Shown here: positions 33,958 through 46,119 of the stretch, piece after piece
How positions within the stretch are numbered: position 1 is the first letter of the stretch
Layout of the letters: the number at the start of each line of letters is the position of its first letter
Source: Lepus europaeus
Taxonomy: Eukaryota; Chordata; Mammalia; Lagomorpha; Leporidae
DNA length: 64,000 bases
Direction: 5' to 3'
Assembly (NCBI RefSeq): GCF_033115175.1
Contig: NC_084834.1
Location: 37,306,077 to 37,370,076, forward strand
Program-made: the position numbers and the translations under genes
The notes under the pieces: generated by a model
What the model was told of the DNA's origin: nothing
What the model saw: the letters and a program-made list of their open reading frames with translations, nothing else
Database searches by the model: none

Positions 33958-35069
33958 GAGGACAGAGCTTTGAGTTCAAGAGTAACAGAAATGACACTAT
34001 CAAGAGGCATTTAAGGGGAGTTGATGGGAAGATGGCAGAACAGGGAGGGAGCTTACTGCTCTAGTCTACGGGAGGATAGTTAACAAAAAGTCGAGAGTGT
34101 AACTTCAGGAAAGGGTTAGGGAGAAAACGGCACAGGAAACTTTACACAACTTGAGAGGACACTGTGTACCCACGTGGAGGGAGCAGACACACACGGCTCA
34201 GAACCCCAAGAGCCGAGAGCCTCAACACCAGATTTGGAAATGAGGTGACCAAATTGCAGCAGCCCAAGCCACTGTTGATAAAGCTGTGAGAAGAGCCTGG
34301 TATGGGACTGGCTTGGATCCTTGTGAGGGACAGTGTACCCGCCAACCTAGAAGAGGGAAAAAGGGTGGGCATATTTCTCTCTTCCCGACCACTGGGCACT
34401 GGCGTCCTGTAACTAGCCAAGGGAAGGCAGGTGGCATTTTGGACATACATAATAGCTGCCCCAGCTCATGTCCACACACCCAGCAACCAGCCAAGAGGAG
34501 ACTCCTGAGTCTAACTGGAAGATTGACAGAAAGCTGGGTACTTGTGACTGTGAGGGCCTTATGTGCCGGGACTGTGAAAACACTGTGGATGTGTGGAAGG
34601 GCACAGGGTGTGGCTGGGACTTTGGGTGGCTCCACAGTGCTGCAGGACCTGTGTTCACACTGAGAACTGCATGGAACCTTTGTGTGGTTCTTGTGGCAGC
34701 ATGGATGAAAATTATACCCACTAGAGCTAGCACCCAGGCATTGGTCTCCTTTGAGAAGAGAAGGTGAGCATAAGAATACACCAACAAAGCAGAACAAACC
34801 TCCCTTCTGATAAAAAAAAAAAAAAAAGATTTACCACACCCAATTGGGGTGTCAGCTTGGACACTCCCCTCACCCTGGAGCACTGAACAGAGCTCCCTGA
34901 CCACACCCAACACATGCTTCAGGGAATTCAGTGAAAGAGCAGGCACTTCACTAAGCCACAGAGGCATAGTACAAAGATAAAAGCCATCTCAGGGAGGAAA
35001 AGAAAAACCAGCAAGGATATCCACAAATGCCTGATAATAATTGCAGCAATTCAAGAAACAAGAATAAGG

Positions 35070-35411
35070 GCTGGCACTGTGGCTTAACAGGCTAATCCTC
35101 TGCCTTGCAGCGCCAGCACACTGGGTTCTAGTTCCGGTTGAGGTGCGAGATTCTATCCCGGTTGCCCCTCTTCCAGGCCAGCTCTCTGCTATGGCCCGGG
35201 AAAGCATTGGAGGATGGCCCAAGTGCTTGGGCCCTGCACCCGCATGGGAGACCAGGAGAAGCACCTGGTTCCTGGCTTCGGATCAGCGCAATGCGCTGGC
35301 CGCAGCAGCCATTGGAGGATGAACCAACGGCAAAAAGGAAGACCTTTCTCTCTGTCTCTCTCTCTCACTATCCACTCTGCCTGTCCAAAAAAAAAAAAAA
35401 AGAAAGAAAGA
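35070..35411 (+). mobile_element. CSINE (younger type), sense, inside the L1 5' UTR
   Basis: Head GCTGGCACTGTGGCTTAACA, tail of 16 A then AAAG repeats. A perfect 17-bp target duplication, AAGAAACAAGAATAAGG, lies at 35053-35069 and 35412-35428, made of L1 sequence. The CSINE is therefore younger than the L1. Confidence 0.96.
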
Positions 35412-35436
35412 AAGAAACAAGAATAAGGAAGACAAC

Positions 35437-36330
35437 ATGATGCCCCAAGAACACAACACTTTAATACTAGAATGTGAAGATGAAGAGGGTGACAAAATGC
35501 CAGAAATGGAATATAAAAAATTGATGATGGGATTACTTCATGAACTAGAGAAATCTGTACATGACATCAGTGAAAATGTTTCCAATGAAATTTAGATTTT
35601 AAAGAGAAATCAAAACAAAATATTGGAAATGAATTCCATAAACAAATAAAATATAGAGTGGAAAGCCTTAACAACAGAATCAATAATGCAGAAGAAAGAA
35701 TATCCAAGTTAAAAGATAAATCTCTGGAAATTTTACAGTCAGACCAAAAAAGGAAGAATAAATAAGAAAACTAAAAAACGGTGTTGGAGATTTATGGTAT
35801 ACTATCAAATGACTCAATATATGGGTCTTAGGAGTTCCTGAAGGAGTAGAAAGAGAGAATGGATTAGAAGGTCTTTTTAGTGAAATAATATCAGAAAATT
35901 TCCCTAATTTGGAGACAGAAGAGACATTCAAGTACAGGAAGCACACAGAACTCCTAACAGACATGGCCAAAAAAGAACTTCACCATCACACATTGTAGTC
36001 AAACTCTCCACAGTTGTGCATAAAGAAAAGATTCTAAATGTGCCCAAAGGAAATGGCAGATTACTTTTGGAGGATCTCCAATTAGACTCACAGCTGACTT
36101 CTCATCAGAAACTCTACAGGCTAGGAGAGAATGGTGAGATATATTCCAAGTCTTAATAGAAAAAAACTCAACCCAGAATACTGTACCCTGCAAAGCTCTC
36201 ATTTATTAATGAATGTGAAATAAAGACCTTCCATAATAAACAGAAATTCAAAGAATTTGTCACCACTTCCCCACTCTTACAAAAGATGCTTAAGGATGTG
36301 GTACACACAGAAATATGGTCATCACTATGA
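35437..36330 (+). pseudogene. L1 ORF1 remnant (RNA-binding protein)
   Basis: ATGATGCCCCAAGAACAC opens the frame, which is closed by an in-frame TAG at about 35594 after some 50 codons. Further stops and shifts follow. ORF1p is the coiled-coil and RRM-type chaperone that coats L1 RNA. Only scattered similarity remains, for example VPEGVERENGLEGLFSE in the 35.83-kb region. Not functional. Confidence 0.75.
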
Positions 36331-36408
36331 AAGAAGGTGAAGGCAGAAAATCTCCCAGTAAAAGTACAAAGTAAATCCAAAATAAACAATAGGAATATTT
36401 ATGGAAAA

Positions 36409-39400
36409 ATGGCAGGGCCAAATTGTTACTTATCAATAGTCACCTTGAATGTGAATGGCCTCAGTTTTCCAGTTAAAAGATACAGACTGGCTGAATGGAT
36501 TAAAAAACAAAACCCATCTACTTGCTGCCTACAAGAAACATATCTCACCAACAAAGATACATGCAGACTGAAAGTGAAAGGATGGAAAAAGATATTCCAT
36601 GCTAATAGAAGCCAAAAAAGAGCTGGTGTAGCCCTCCTAATATCAGACAAATAGATTATAACACAAAAACTGTTAAAAGATACAAAGAAGGGCACCATGT
36701 AATGATTAAGGGATCAATTCAGCAGAAATATGATGTAACTATTGTAAATGTATATGCACCTAACTACAGATCACCTGGCTATTTAAAAGAAAAGCTAAGG
36801 GATCTAAAGGGAGACAGATTCAGATACAATAACAATGAGGGACTTCAATACTCCACTTTCAGCAAGGGAAAGATCAACAACACAGAAAATCAGCAAGGAA
36901 GCAACAAAGCTAATTGACACTATAGACCAAATGAACCCAAGATATCTACAGAACTTTTCATTGTACAGATGCATAATACACATTCTTCTTCTCACCAGTG
37001 CATGAAACTTTCTCTGGCATAGACCATATGCTAGGCCATAAAGCAAGTCTCAGCAAAATCAAAATAATCTAATCATACCATGCATCTTCTCAGACCACAA
37101 TGGAATGAAATGGGGAATCAACAACTCAAGAACATCTAGAGCATATGTAAACACATGAAGACTGAACAACATGCTCCTGAGTGAACAGTGTGTCATTGAA
37201 GAAATCAAAAGAGAAATCAAAAACTTTCTGGAAATGAATGAAGATGGCAATACAATCAAAACTTATGGAGATACAGAAAAAGCAGTGTTTAGAGGAAAGT
37301 TTATAGAAACTGGTGCCGACATCAAGAAATTGGGAAAGCATCAAATAAATGAGCTATCAATGCATTTCAAGGACCTAGAAAAACAACTGCAAACCAAATC
37401 CAAAGCTAGTAAGAGAAAAGAAATACTTCTCATTAGATTAGAATTAACAAAATTGAAGCAAAAATGCAAAAGATCAGTGAAACAAAAAGCTGGATTTTTG
37501 AAAAAATAAACAAAATTGACACACCATTGGCCCAACTATCCAAAAACAAAAAAACAAAAAACAAAAAAAGAGGGAGAAGGGGAGAAGACCCAAATCAATA
37601 AAATTAGAGATGAAAAAGGAAATGTAACAACAGACACCACAGAAATAAAATGAATAATCAGAAATTACTGCAATTACTACTGTATGCCAACAAACTGGGA
37701 AAATTAGAAGAAATAGATAGATTCCTGGACACATATAATCTACCTAAATTGAGCCATGAGGACACAGAAAACCTAAACAGATCCATAACCAAGGCAGAAA
37801 TGGAAGCAGCAATAAAGATCCTCCCAGCAAAGAAAAGCCCGGGACCAGATGGCTTCACGGCTGAATTCTACCAGACATTTAAAGAACTAACTCCAATTCT
37901 TCTCAAGCTATTGAAAATAATTGAAAGGGAGGGAATCCTCCCAAATTTCTTCTATGATGCCAGCATTACTTTAATTCCTAAACCTGAAAAAAGATACAAC
38001 AGAGAAAGAGAACTACAGACCAATTCCCCTGGTGAACATAGATGCAAAAATCCTCAACACATAACTAGCCAATTGAATCCAACAACACATCAGAAAGGCC
38101 ATTCACCAGGACCAAGTGGGATTTATCCCTGCCTGGTATACAGGGATGGTTCAACATTTGCAAATAAATTAATGTGGTACATCACATTAACAAGCTCCAG
38201 AACAAACACCACATGATTATCTCAATAGATGCAAAGAAAGCAATTGATAAAATACAACACTCTTTCATGATGAAAACTTTAAGCAAATTTGGATATAGAA
38301 GAAACATTCCTCAACACAATCAAGGCAATTTAAGACAAACCCAACTTTTCTCCATTCAAGCATTCCCACTGAGATCCAGAACTAGATAAGAATGCCCACT
38401 CTCACCATTGCTATTCCTGGAAATTTTAGCCAGAGCCATTAGGCATGAAAAAGAAATCAAAGGGACAGATTTGGAAGGAGGAAGTTAAGCTATCTCTATT
38501 TGAAGAGGACATGATTCCATATAAAGAGAATCCAAAAGACTCCACTAAGAGACTATTGGAACTCATAGAAGAGTTTGATAAAGTGGCAGGACATAAAATC
38601 AAAACACAAAAATCAATAGCCTTTGTATACACAGACAATGTTCTGGCTAAGAAAGAACTTCTAGGATAAATCCCATTCACAATAGCTACCAAAAAAATCA
38701 GATACCTTAGAGTAAATTTAACCAAGAATGCCAAAGGTCTTTATGATGAGAATTACAAAACATTAAAGAAAGAAACAGAAGAAGACACACAAAAAATGGA
38801 AAAATCCTCCATGTTCATGGATTGGAAGAATAAATATCATCAAATATCCATACCACTGAAAGCAATTTACAGATTCAAGGCAATACTAATCAAAATAACA
38901 AGGAGATTCTTCTCAGATCTAGAAAAACTGATGCTGAAATTCATATTGAATCACAATAGACCCTGAATAGCTAAAGCAATATTACACAACAAAACAAAGC
39001 TGGAGGCATCACAATGCCAGATTTCAAGACATACTACAGGGCAGTTATAATCAAAACAGCCTGGTACTGTTACAAAAACAGATGCATAGATCAATGGAAC
39101 AGAACAGAAACACCAGAAATCAACTCACATATCTACAACCAGTTAATCTTTGACAAAGGAGCTAAAATCAATCTTTGGAGCAAGGACAGTCTCTTCAACA
39201 AATGGTGCTGGGAAAACTGGATTTCCACATGCATGAATCCAGACCCCTACCTTACACTTTTCACAAAAACCCACTCAAAATTGATTAAAGACCTAAATCT
39301 ACTTCATGACACCATCAAATTATTAGAGAGTATTAGGGAAACCCTGGAAGACATTGGCATAGGCAAAGACTTCTTGGAAAAGACCCCAGAGGCACAGGCA

Positions 39401-40567
39401 ATCAAAGCCAAAATTGACAGATGGAATTACATCAAATTGAGTAGCTTCTACACTGCAAAAAAAAAAAAAAAAAAAAAAAAAAACATTCAAGAAAGTGAAG
39501 AGGCAACTAACAGAATGGGAGAAATTATTTGCAAACTATGCAACTGATAAAGGATTAATAATAAATATAAAGAGGTCAAGAAACTCAACAACAACAAAAA
39601 TAACCCAGTCAAGAAATGGGTGAAATTCTTAGGCATTTTTCTTTTCTTTTGAAAGATCTATTTATTTACTTGAACGTCAGAGTTACACAGGTAGAGAAGG
39701 AGAGGCAGAGAGAGAGAGAGGTCTTCCATCCGCTGGTTTACTCCCCAGATGGCTGTAATGGCTGGAACTGTGCTGATCCAAAGTCAGGAGCCAGGAGCTT
39801 CTTCTGGGTCTCCCATGAGTATACAGGGGCCCAAGGACTTGGGCCATCTTCTACTGCTTTCCCAGGCTATAGCAGAGAGCTGGATTGGAAGTGGAGCAGC
39901 TGGGACTCGAACCAGTGCCCATATGGGATTCCGGCACTGCAGGCAGCAACTTTACCCACTACGCCAAAGCGCCAGCCCCAGACATTTTTCAAAAGAGGAA
40001 ATCCAAATGGCCAATAGACCCATGAAAAAATGCTCAGGATCACTATCCATCAGGGAAATGCAAATCAAAACCATAGTGAGGTTTCATCTCACCTCAGTTA
40101 GTATGGCTTTCATTCACAAATAAACAAACAACAAATGCTGGTGAGGATGTGGGGAAAAATATACCCTAATCCACTGTTGGTGGGAATGTACACTGGTACA
40201 GCCACAGTGGAAGACAGTTTGGACATACCTCAGAAATCTGAATATAGACATACCATATGACCCAGCCACTCCCAGGAATTTACTCAAGGGAAATGAATTC
40301 AGTATATGAAAAAGTTATCTGTACCCCATGTTAACTGCAGCTCAATTCACAATAACTAAGCTATGGAATCAACCCAAATGCTTGTCAACTGAAGACTGGA
40401 TAAAGAAATTATGGGATATATACACCATGGAATACAACACAGCAGTTATAAATGAATTACTGTCATTTGTTACAAAATGGGTGAAACTGGAAAACATCAT
40501 ATCTAGCAAAATAAGCCAGTCCCATAAAGACAAATATCATATGTTATCCCTGATCTGTGATAATTAA
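36409..40567 (+). pseudogene. L1 ORF2 remnant (endonuclease-reverse transcriptase)
   Basis: It starts MAGPNCYLSIVTLNVNGL, the endonuclease N-terminus with its catalytic-site Asn, and stops at 36652-36654. Pieces of reverse transcriptase are visible: [15 protein letters not shown] at 37.83 kb and [15 protein letters not shown] at 38.21 kb. The F/YADD active-site box is changed to FEED (38499-38510). C-terminal pieces run at 39014-39547 and 40328-40567. It is broken by several frameshifts, a deletion near 38.35 kb, a poly(A) expansion and a CSINE. It cannot encode an active enzyme. Confidence 0.9.
39642..39979 (-). mobile_element. CSINE, antisense, inside L1 ORF2
   Basis: Reversed tail TTTTGAAAGATCTATTTATT; head CTACGCCAAAGCGCCAGCCC. 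The L1 word CATTTTTC occurs just before (39634) and just after (39983), an imperfect target duplication, and L1 ORF2 resumes afterwards (ACATTTTTCAAAAGAGG). Confidence 0.92.
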
Positions 40568-40890
40568 TAGAGCACCTAAAAGGTAATCTATAAAAGTGAA
40601 ATTGACACTTGGAGATGCAATGATTTTGAATAACCTTTGTCTTGACTGTTGAGGAATAGTTTTTTTTTTTCATACAATTTGTTGAACTCTTTATTTAGTG
40701 TAGAGTTAATTGTATGCATATAAAGTTAATTGAAATTAGATCTTAGTAAAAAAAAAAATAAGAATAAGAATAGGAGAGGGAAGAGGAAGAAGAGTGGGAG
40801 TGTGCGAAGAATCACTATATTCCTAACATTGTATTTATGAAATGTGTGACATTGTATTCTTTAAATAAAAGGTTTCTAGGGGAAAAAAGA

Positions 40891-42459
40891 ATAAAGTTAT
40901 ATTGTTGCAAAAACATTTGAAATTTGTGCATAGTCTTTTCATATGTACTTTACATGAAGTTTCTGAAGATCTACTCACAGATTTCACAAATTTTTACACT
41001 AAAATAAACTCATCTTCTAATTGCATTTTCTTGTGAACTTCCTGAAGTCCCCTCATGGTTCACTCTATCTTTTTTTTGTGACTTAGTCCTCCACTTACCC
41101 ATTGGACTCTTCTTGAGTTGAAAATAAAGTTTCCCCTAGTGACCTGAGCAACTAGTGTTCAGTCAAGGAATGAAATGTCCTGGTATGGATCCTTCTAGAA
41201 AAAGCTGGAGGTGGGAGCCACCTGGTGGCCAGATCTGTGGAGTTGCTATAACCCACACAACTCACGTGAATATTTTTATTACTTTGAATAAAGCCTGCTG
41301 ATTTTCTAAGCCAAACGCATTGTCCTCATTACACATGCATTATCTGCTTGACATGTGATTTCCTCTTGGGTTCATGGCCTCAAGCTGGCCAAGCCCCTTC
41401 TACAGTCCTGCCAAAGCCACATTTCTGCCAGTACCAGTGGGGGTGCCAGGCAGTATTGTGGGGCGCATTGCCCTTCCTCTTAGCCAGAGCACAGGCTGGG
41501 GACGCAGGACTCCCTGGTGGCCTCCCCGGGCAGTCATAAGCTCATGAAGAAACACAGTGGGTGGAGGCCCATTTTCCTCTACCCCATCCACAGACGTGCC
41601 CAAAAGCACATTCCAGGTCAGAGCGCCCTTCAGCCTTCCCAAGGTCTTCCACCTCTCTGCCGGGCACTCAAGTTCTCTGCGAAGGAGGCAACCTCGGTGG
41701 CTCTTTTCAAGCCTTTCTTTAAAAAATGAAAAAACATAAACAAATGTCAAAAAGATCCAAATTCGAGGAGAAAACCATCGAAGGCTTCCAGGATGCTACT
41801 TTTTAAATAGTGCAGCCCGGACTGTCAGGAGGAGGGGTGCCAGGCGGGGCTTCTGAGACAGCACCACCTGCAGACTTTCCCAAATCAGATGAGAGCGAGC
41901 ATTTGCTAGGGAAGACACAATGAGCTCACTGAGTAAAATAACTAAGCCAGATTTCAGACACCTGAAGAGGAAAGGAGGCATCCCCCCTCTTAGGTCTGCT
42001 CACCATGGACTTCTGATTGACACCTTTAGCTGTGACTAATCCCAAGGTATTGAGAGAAAGGCTGGGCAGGGCTAACTGAGCCAGGGACCAGCAGGTGCAA
42101 TGGTCACCAGCTTACTCTTCCATATGTTAAATGGTGCTGCCTCTCCCTCTACAGACTGAACATTTAGAAGCAGGAAGGGGCACCAGGGCCGGTTTAGTGT
42201 CTTTACCCTAACAGCTTGCTGGCGGGGGGGCGGGGGGGGAGTAGAAGAGGGAGTCAGCAAAGCAGAGAGCAGATCACCAGAGCCCCTTATGGGATAAACA
42301 TACCCGTCACACACACATTTTGCTCCGAGCCCCAGCTCTGTCTCCTTTACCTGCCTCCATGCTTACTGCAGCAGCCATGGGAACTCCTGTGAGTCGCCAA
42401 CAGAAAAATAAGCCTGGAGATGGCAGTGAGCGCCTGATTCCTAAGAACAGGAGAGAGGG
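40891..42459. other. Intergenic, no gene recognised
   Basis: Open frames up to 116 codons (41348-41750) show no domain or splice context I recognise. GC-rich patches occur at 41.35-41.70 kb. Two long G-runs separated by one C lie at 42224-42239. Confidence 0.5.
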
Positions 42460-42777
42460 GCCAGCGCCGTGGCTCACTTGGCTAATCCTCCGTCTGCGGC
42501 GCCGGCATCCCATATGAGCGCCGGGTTCTAGTCCCAACTGCTCCTCTTCCACTCCAGCTCTCTGCTGTGGCCTGGGAGGGCAGTGGAGGATGGCCCAAGT
42601 GCTTGGGCCCTGCACCCGCATGGGAGACCAGGAGGAAGCACCTGGCTCCTAGCTTCGGATCGGCGCAGCTTCAGCCATAGTGGCCATTTGGGGGGTGAAC
42701 CAACGAAAGGAAGGCCTTTCTCTCTGTCTCTCTCTCACTGTCCATAACTCTACCTGTCAAGTTAAAAAAAAAAAAAA
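42460..42777 (+). mobile_element. CSINE (younger type), sense
   Basis: Head GGGGCCAGCGCCGTGGCTCA and tail AACTCTACCTGTCAAG plus A-run. Flanked by AAGAACAGGA (42443) and AAGAATAGGA (42778), a 10-bp duplication with one mismatch. Confidence 0.92.
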
Positions 42778-43214
42778 AGAATAGGAAAGAAATTCAGCAA
42801 AACTGCTCAATAAAGCTGAGCTTGTGGGCAGACTCTAAGTTACCTGTTCTTCACTCTGCTTGTATTCTTCAATATTCCTTTGCAGACCAGCCCCACCCAA
42901 ACACCAGCAGTCTGAGATCATCTGAGTGTCCCACCTTGGTCCCCATGCTACAGTGTTCATGCCTTGTCCACCTTCTGAGCCCACAGCCCCCGAAGGACCA
43001 AAGAGCCTGTAGCCAGGGAAGCTGCACCTCCCTGTTCATCCAGACCACACCCCAGTACCCAGGGCCTCATTGTCCCTGTCCACACAGCCCTGAGTCCCTT
43101 CTGGGGCCTGCCCAGTCTTCCTCACATCTTCCCAGATCAGATCCATGAATGTGCAATATGAATGTGCATCCAAGAGCAAAAGGTGCCTGGGAGTTGCCTG
43201 TTGGGAGAACTTTC
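42778..43214. other. Intergenic, no gene seen
   Basis: Pyrimidine- and Pro-codon-rich unique sequence with a 108-codon frame (42822-43148) that has no recognisable homology. Confidence 0.45.
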
Positions 43215-43540
43215 TTTTAAGATCTATTTGTTTACTTGAAAAGCAGAGTTAGAGAAAGGGAGAAACAGGGAGGAAAAGAGATCTTTTGCTGGTTCACTCC
43301 CCAAATGGCCACATTGACAGGGGCCAGGGGTGGGCCAGTCTGAAGCCAGGAGTCTAGAACTCCATCCAGGTTTCCCATGTGGGTAGCAAGAGCCCAAGGA
43401 CTTGGGCCATCTTCTGCTGCTTTCCCAGGCACATTAGAGGGCGCTGGATTGGAAATGGAGCAGCCGGGTCTTGAACTGGCACTCATATGAGATATGGGCA
43501 TCGCAGGAAGCTGCTTAACCCATTGCACCACAATGCCAGG
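43215..43540 (-). mobile_element. CSINE, antisense
   Basis: CTTTTAAGATCTATTTGTTT tail; head CATTGCACCACAATGCCAGG. Near full length. Confidence 0.86.
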
Positions 43541-43552
43541 AACATTCTTCTT

Positions 43553-45200
43553 CTTCTTTTTTTTTTAGAAAACTTTTATTTAATAAATATAAATTTCAAA
43601 AGTACAACTTTTGGATTATAGCAATTCCCCCCCCCATAACCACCCTCCCACCCGCAAACCATCCCATCTCCTACTCCCTCTCCCATCTCATTCTTCATTA
43701 AGATTCATTTTTAATTATCTTTAAATAGAGAGGATCAACTCTATACTGAGTAAAGATTTCAACAATTTGCACCCACATAGGCACACAAAGTATAAAGTAC
43801 TGTTTGAAGACTAGTTTTACCATTAATTCTCATAGTACAACACATTAAGGACAGAAATCCTACGTAGGGAGTAGATGCACAGTGACTCCTGTTGTTGATT
43901 TAACAATTGACACTCTTATTTATGACGTCAGTAATCACCCAAGGCTCTTGTCATGAGCTGCCAAGGCTATGGAAACCTCTTGAGTTCACAAACTCCAACC
44001 TTATTTGGACAAGGCCATAATCAAAGTGGAAGTTCTCTCCTCTCTTCAGAGAAAGGTACCTCCTTCTTTGATAACCCGTTTTTTCATTGGGATCTCACTC
44101 ACAGAGATCTTTCATTTAGGTCATTTTTTGCCAGGAGCATTCTTTATGGAGTTTCAGTGTGTAAGCTGGGGCACCACATCCACATGTGTATGGTCACTTA
44201 GTGAGATATGGAATGGCAAGGCAATGGGCAGGTTGTAAGGAAAGACAGCGATCCCAAGGTTTCCATGGGGACTTTTCCCCACCCAAACATGCTTGAGGTG
44301 GGCCTGCTGGAATTAACGGACTTTCTTCAAAGAGGGATCACCAGTGCTAACTCATTAGTGTGAAGTCAGTTTATAAAGGAATCATCTGCCCATGATGTAA
44401 GTATGACGGTAGGAGGGATGGAGAGGCCACCAAGTTCAATGGCAGGGTCCCACGTGCATGCTGTGGATGATCAGATGTCTGATGAGCGACTCCAACCTTG
44501 GGCTCACACCTGAATGGCATTGCTACCACCTGGTGACAAGTGCTCCAGTTGCAAGCCTGATATGTAAGACGGGTTTCATGTTGCAGGCCAAGTCCTGGCT
44601 TGTACATTTTGTTGGGAAGGACTCTCTGAAGTCATGGCCAAATAGTTGCCATGATCCACCATCAGAGCAGGATGAAAAACAACCACACATGTGCCAGGGG
44701 TCTGCTCCCCTGACCAAGGAGACATATTTAAAAACCTCCCAAGGATGTGCCACATCAATTCGATCTTCATTGTAGACTAGAAACTTCCTAAGGAGTGTAG
44801 AGTAAGGCCTCGGGTCCCATCTGCTACATCCAGGTTTCCTTTTTCTGGAAACCAGAGTTACCTCCCTGCTGCTAGACCGAAGCTGAGTGTTGACCACACA
44901 TTCATCTGCCTCCTTATAATAAAGGACGCCTACACCCTTCCTCAGCATGGCCCTTTTCCACGGGCACCCTTTGCAGCTGCATTGGAGCCATTTTGCCTAT
45001 ATAAGCAACCTTAGGTGCTTGATAAGTGTTGGTGGGCAACAGGATACCCCAAATTCTACACTGTCCTGCTTTGGCCCAAATGGCTAGAGCAACAGACCAA
45101 AATAGTCAGGCTACTAAGTTCTGAATGGCTGTCAGGTAGCAATGGTGACAATACTGCCCTTTTACCCATAGTATGGCAAAACCCATAGTTACTGAATAAC
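43553..45200 (-). mobile_element. L1 3' end, antisense, long 3' UTR type
   Basis: Starting from a T-run, the sequence reads in reverse a typical L1 3' terminus (AAATTTATATTTATTAAATA followed by AAAGTTTT on the minus strand), a G-run (CCCCCCCCC at 43627-43635) and GGGTGGGAGGGTGGTT. The part up to about 44.2 kb fits lagomorph L1 3' UTR sequence as I recall it. How far the element extends to the right is uncertain. The 141-codon minus-strand frame at 44523-44948 lies inside this block and I do not treat it as a gene. Confidence 0.55.
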
Positions 45201-45349
45201 ATTGGTATTTTAAATGATTTCAAATGTTATCCAGTCCAAAATATCTGATTTTAGAGTGAAGAAATTTGAGGCTCTGAATGGTTTAGTGTTACTAAATTTT
45301 ATGGACTAGAAGCAGATTTGGCAATCTTTAGTTTCAACATTGTCTGAAA

Positions 45350-45623
45350 CTTTATTTACTTGAGAGGTGGCGGGGAGAGAGAGTGAGAATCTGTCTGCTG
45401 GTTCAATACCTAATGCCTCCAATGGACAGGGGCCACGCTAGAGCCAAAGCTGGGAGCCAGGAACTCCATCCAGGTCTCTCCCAGTTATTGGAGCCATCAC
45501 TACTGCCTCCCAGCATCTGAATTAGCAGGAGGCTGGAGTCAGGAGCCAGAGGCAGGCATTGAACCCAGATACTTGGATATGTAGTGTGGCCATCTTAACA
45601 GCTAGGCTGAACACCACTCCCCA
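45350..45623 (-). mobile_element. CSINE (older type), antisense
   Basis: TTTATTTACTTGAGAGGTGG tail, body AGCTGGGAGCCAGGAACTCC, diverged head ACACCACTCCCC. Confidence 0.75.
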
Positions 45624-45793
45624 CAGTGCTCTTCTATACAACTTTGATATTCAGGCTGCTTGTTGTCTCTGGATAATAATGCCCTGAGTGCTTTTCATGA
45701 GCTACGCAGAATGGGGTTGGGCCTGGGAAGGCTCTGATTATCCTCCCTCTGAGGTCACAGGCTACCTCACCACCAAGATAAAATTCCAATCAG

Positions 45794-46106
45794 GCCGGCG
45801 CCGCAGCTCACTAGGCTAATCCTCCACCTGCGGCGCTGGCACTCTGGGTTCTAGTCCTGGTCGGGGTGCCGGATTCTGTCCTGGTTGCTCCTCTTCCAGT
45901 CCAGCTCTCTGCTGTGGCCCGGGAGGGCAGTGGAGGATGGCCCAAGTGCTTGGGCCCTGCACCCGCAGGAAGCACCTGGCTCCTGGCTTTGGATTGGCGC
46001 AGCGCGCCAGCTGTAGCAGCCATTTGAGGGTGAACCAACGGAAGGAAGACCTTTCTCTCTGTCTCTCTCTCACTGTCTAACTCTGCCTGTCAAATTAAAA
46101 AAAAAA
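45794..46106 (+). mobile_element. CSINE (younger type), sense
   Basis: Head GCCGGCGCCGCAGCTCACTA, CT-rich end, CTGTCAAATT plus A-run tail. A perfect 13-bp target duplication, AAATTCCAATCAG, lies at 45781-45793 and 46107-46119. A few bases are missing after CACCCGCA. Confidence 0.95.
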
Positions 46107-46119
46107 AAATTCCAATCAG

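Larger units (their letters stand above)
34020..40890 (+). mobile_element. Near full-length but inactive L1 (LINE-1), lagomorph type
   Basis: Order as in a complete L1. The 5' UTR starts near AAGATGGCAGAACAGGGAGG (about 34030). An ORF1 remnant starts at 35437, an ORF2 remnant at 36409, and a 3' UTR of about 320 bp ends in AATAAAAGG near 40865. Two CSINEs have inserted (35070-35411 and about 39642-39979). Stops, frameshifts and a deletion in the reverse transcriptase domain make it dead. I saw no convincing outer target duplication. Similarity to rabbit L1 is from recall. Confidence 0.88.

Noticed and set aside
34222..34967. Minus-strand frames of 184 and 191 codons
   Set aside because: They lie antisense in the 5' UTR of the dead L1 and match no protein I recognise.
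44523..44948. 141-codon minus-strand frame
   Set aside because: It lies within a block I read as the antisense L1 3' region, with no start context or recognisable domain. Kept only as part of the L1 finding.
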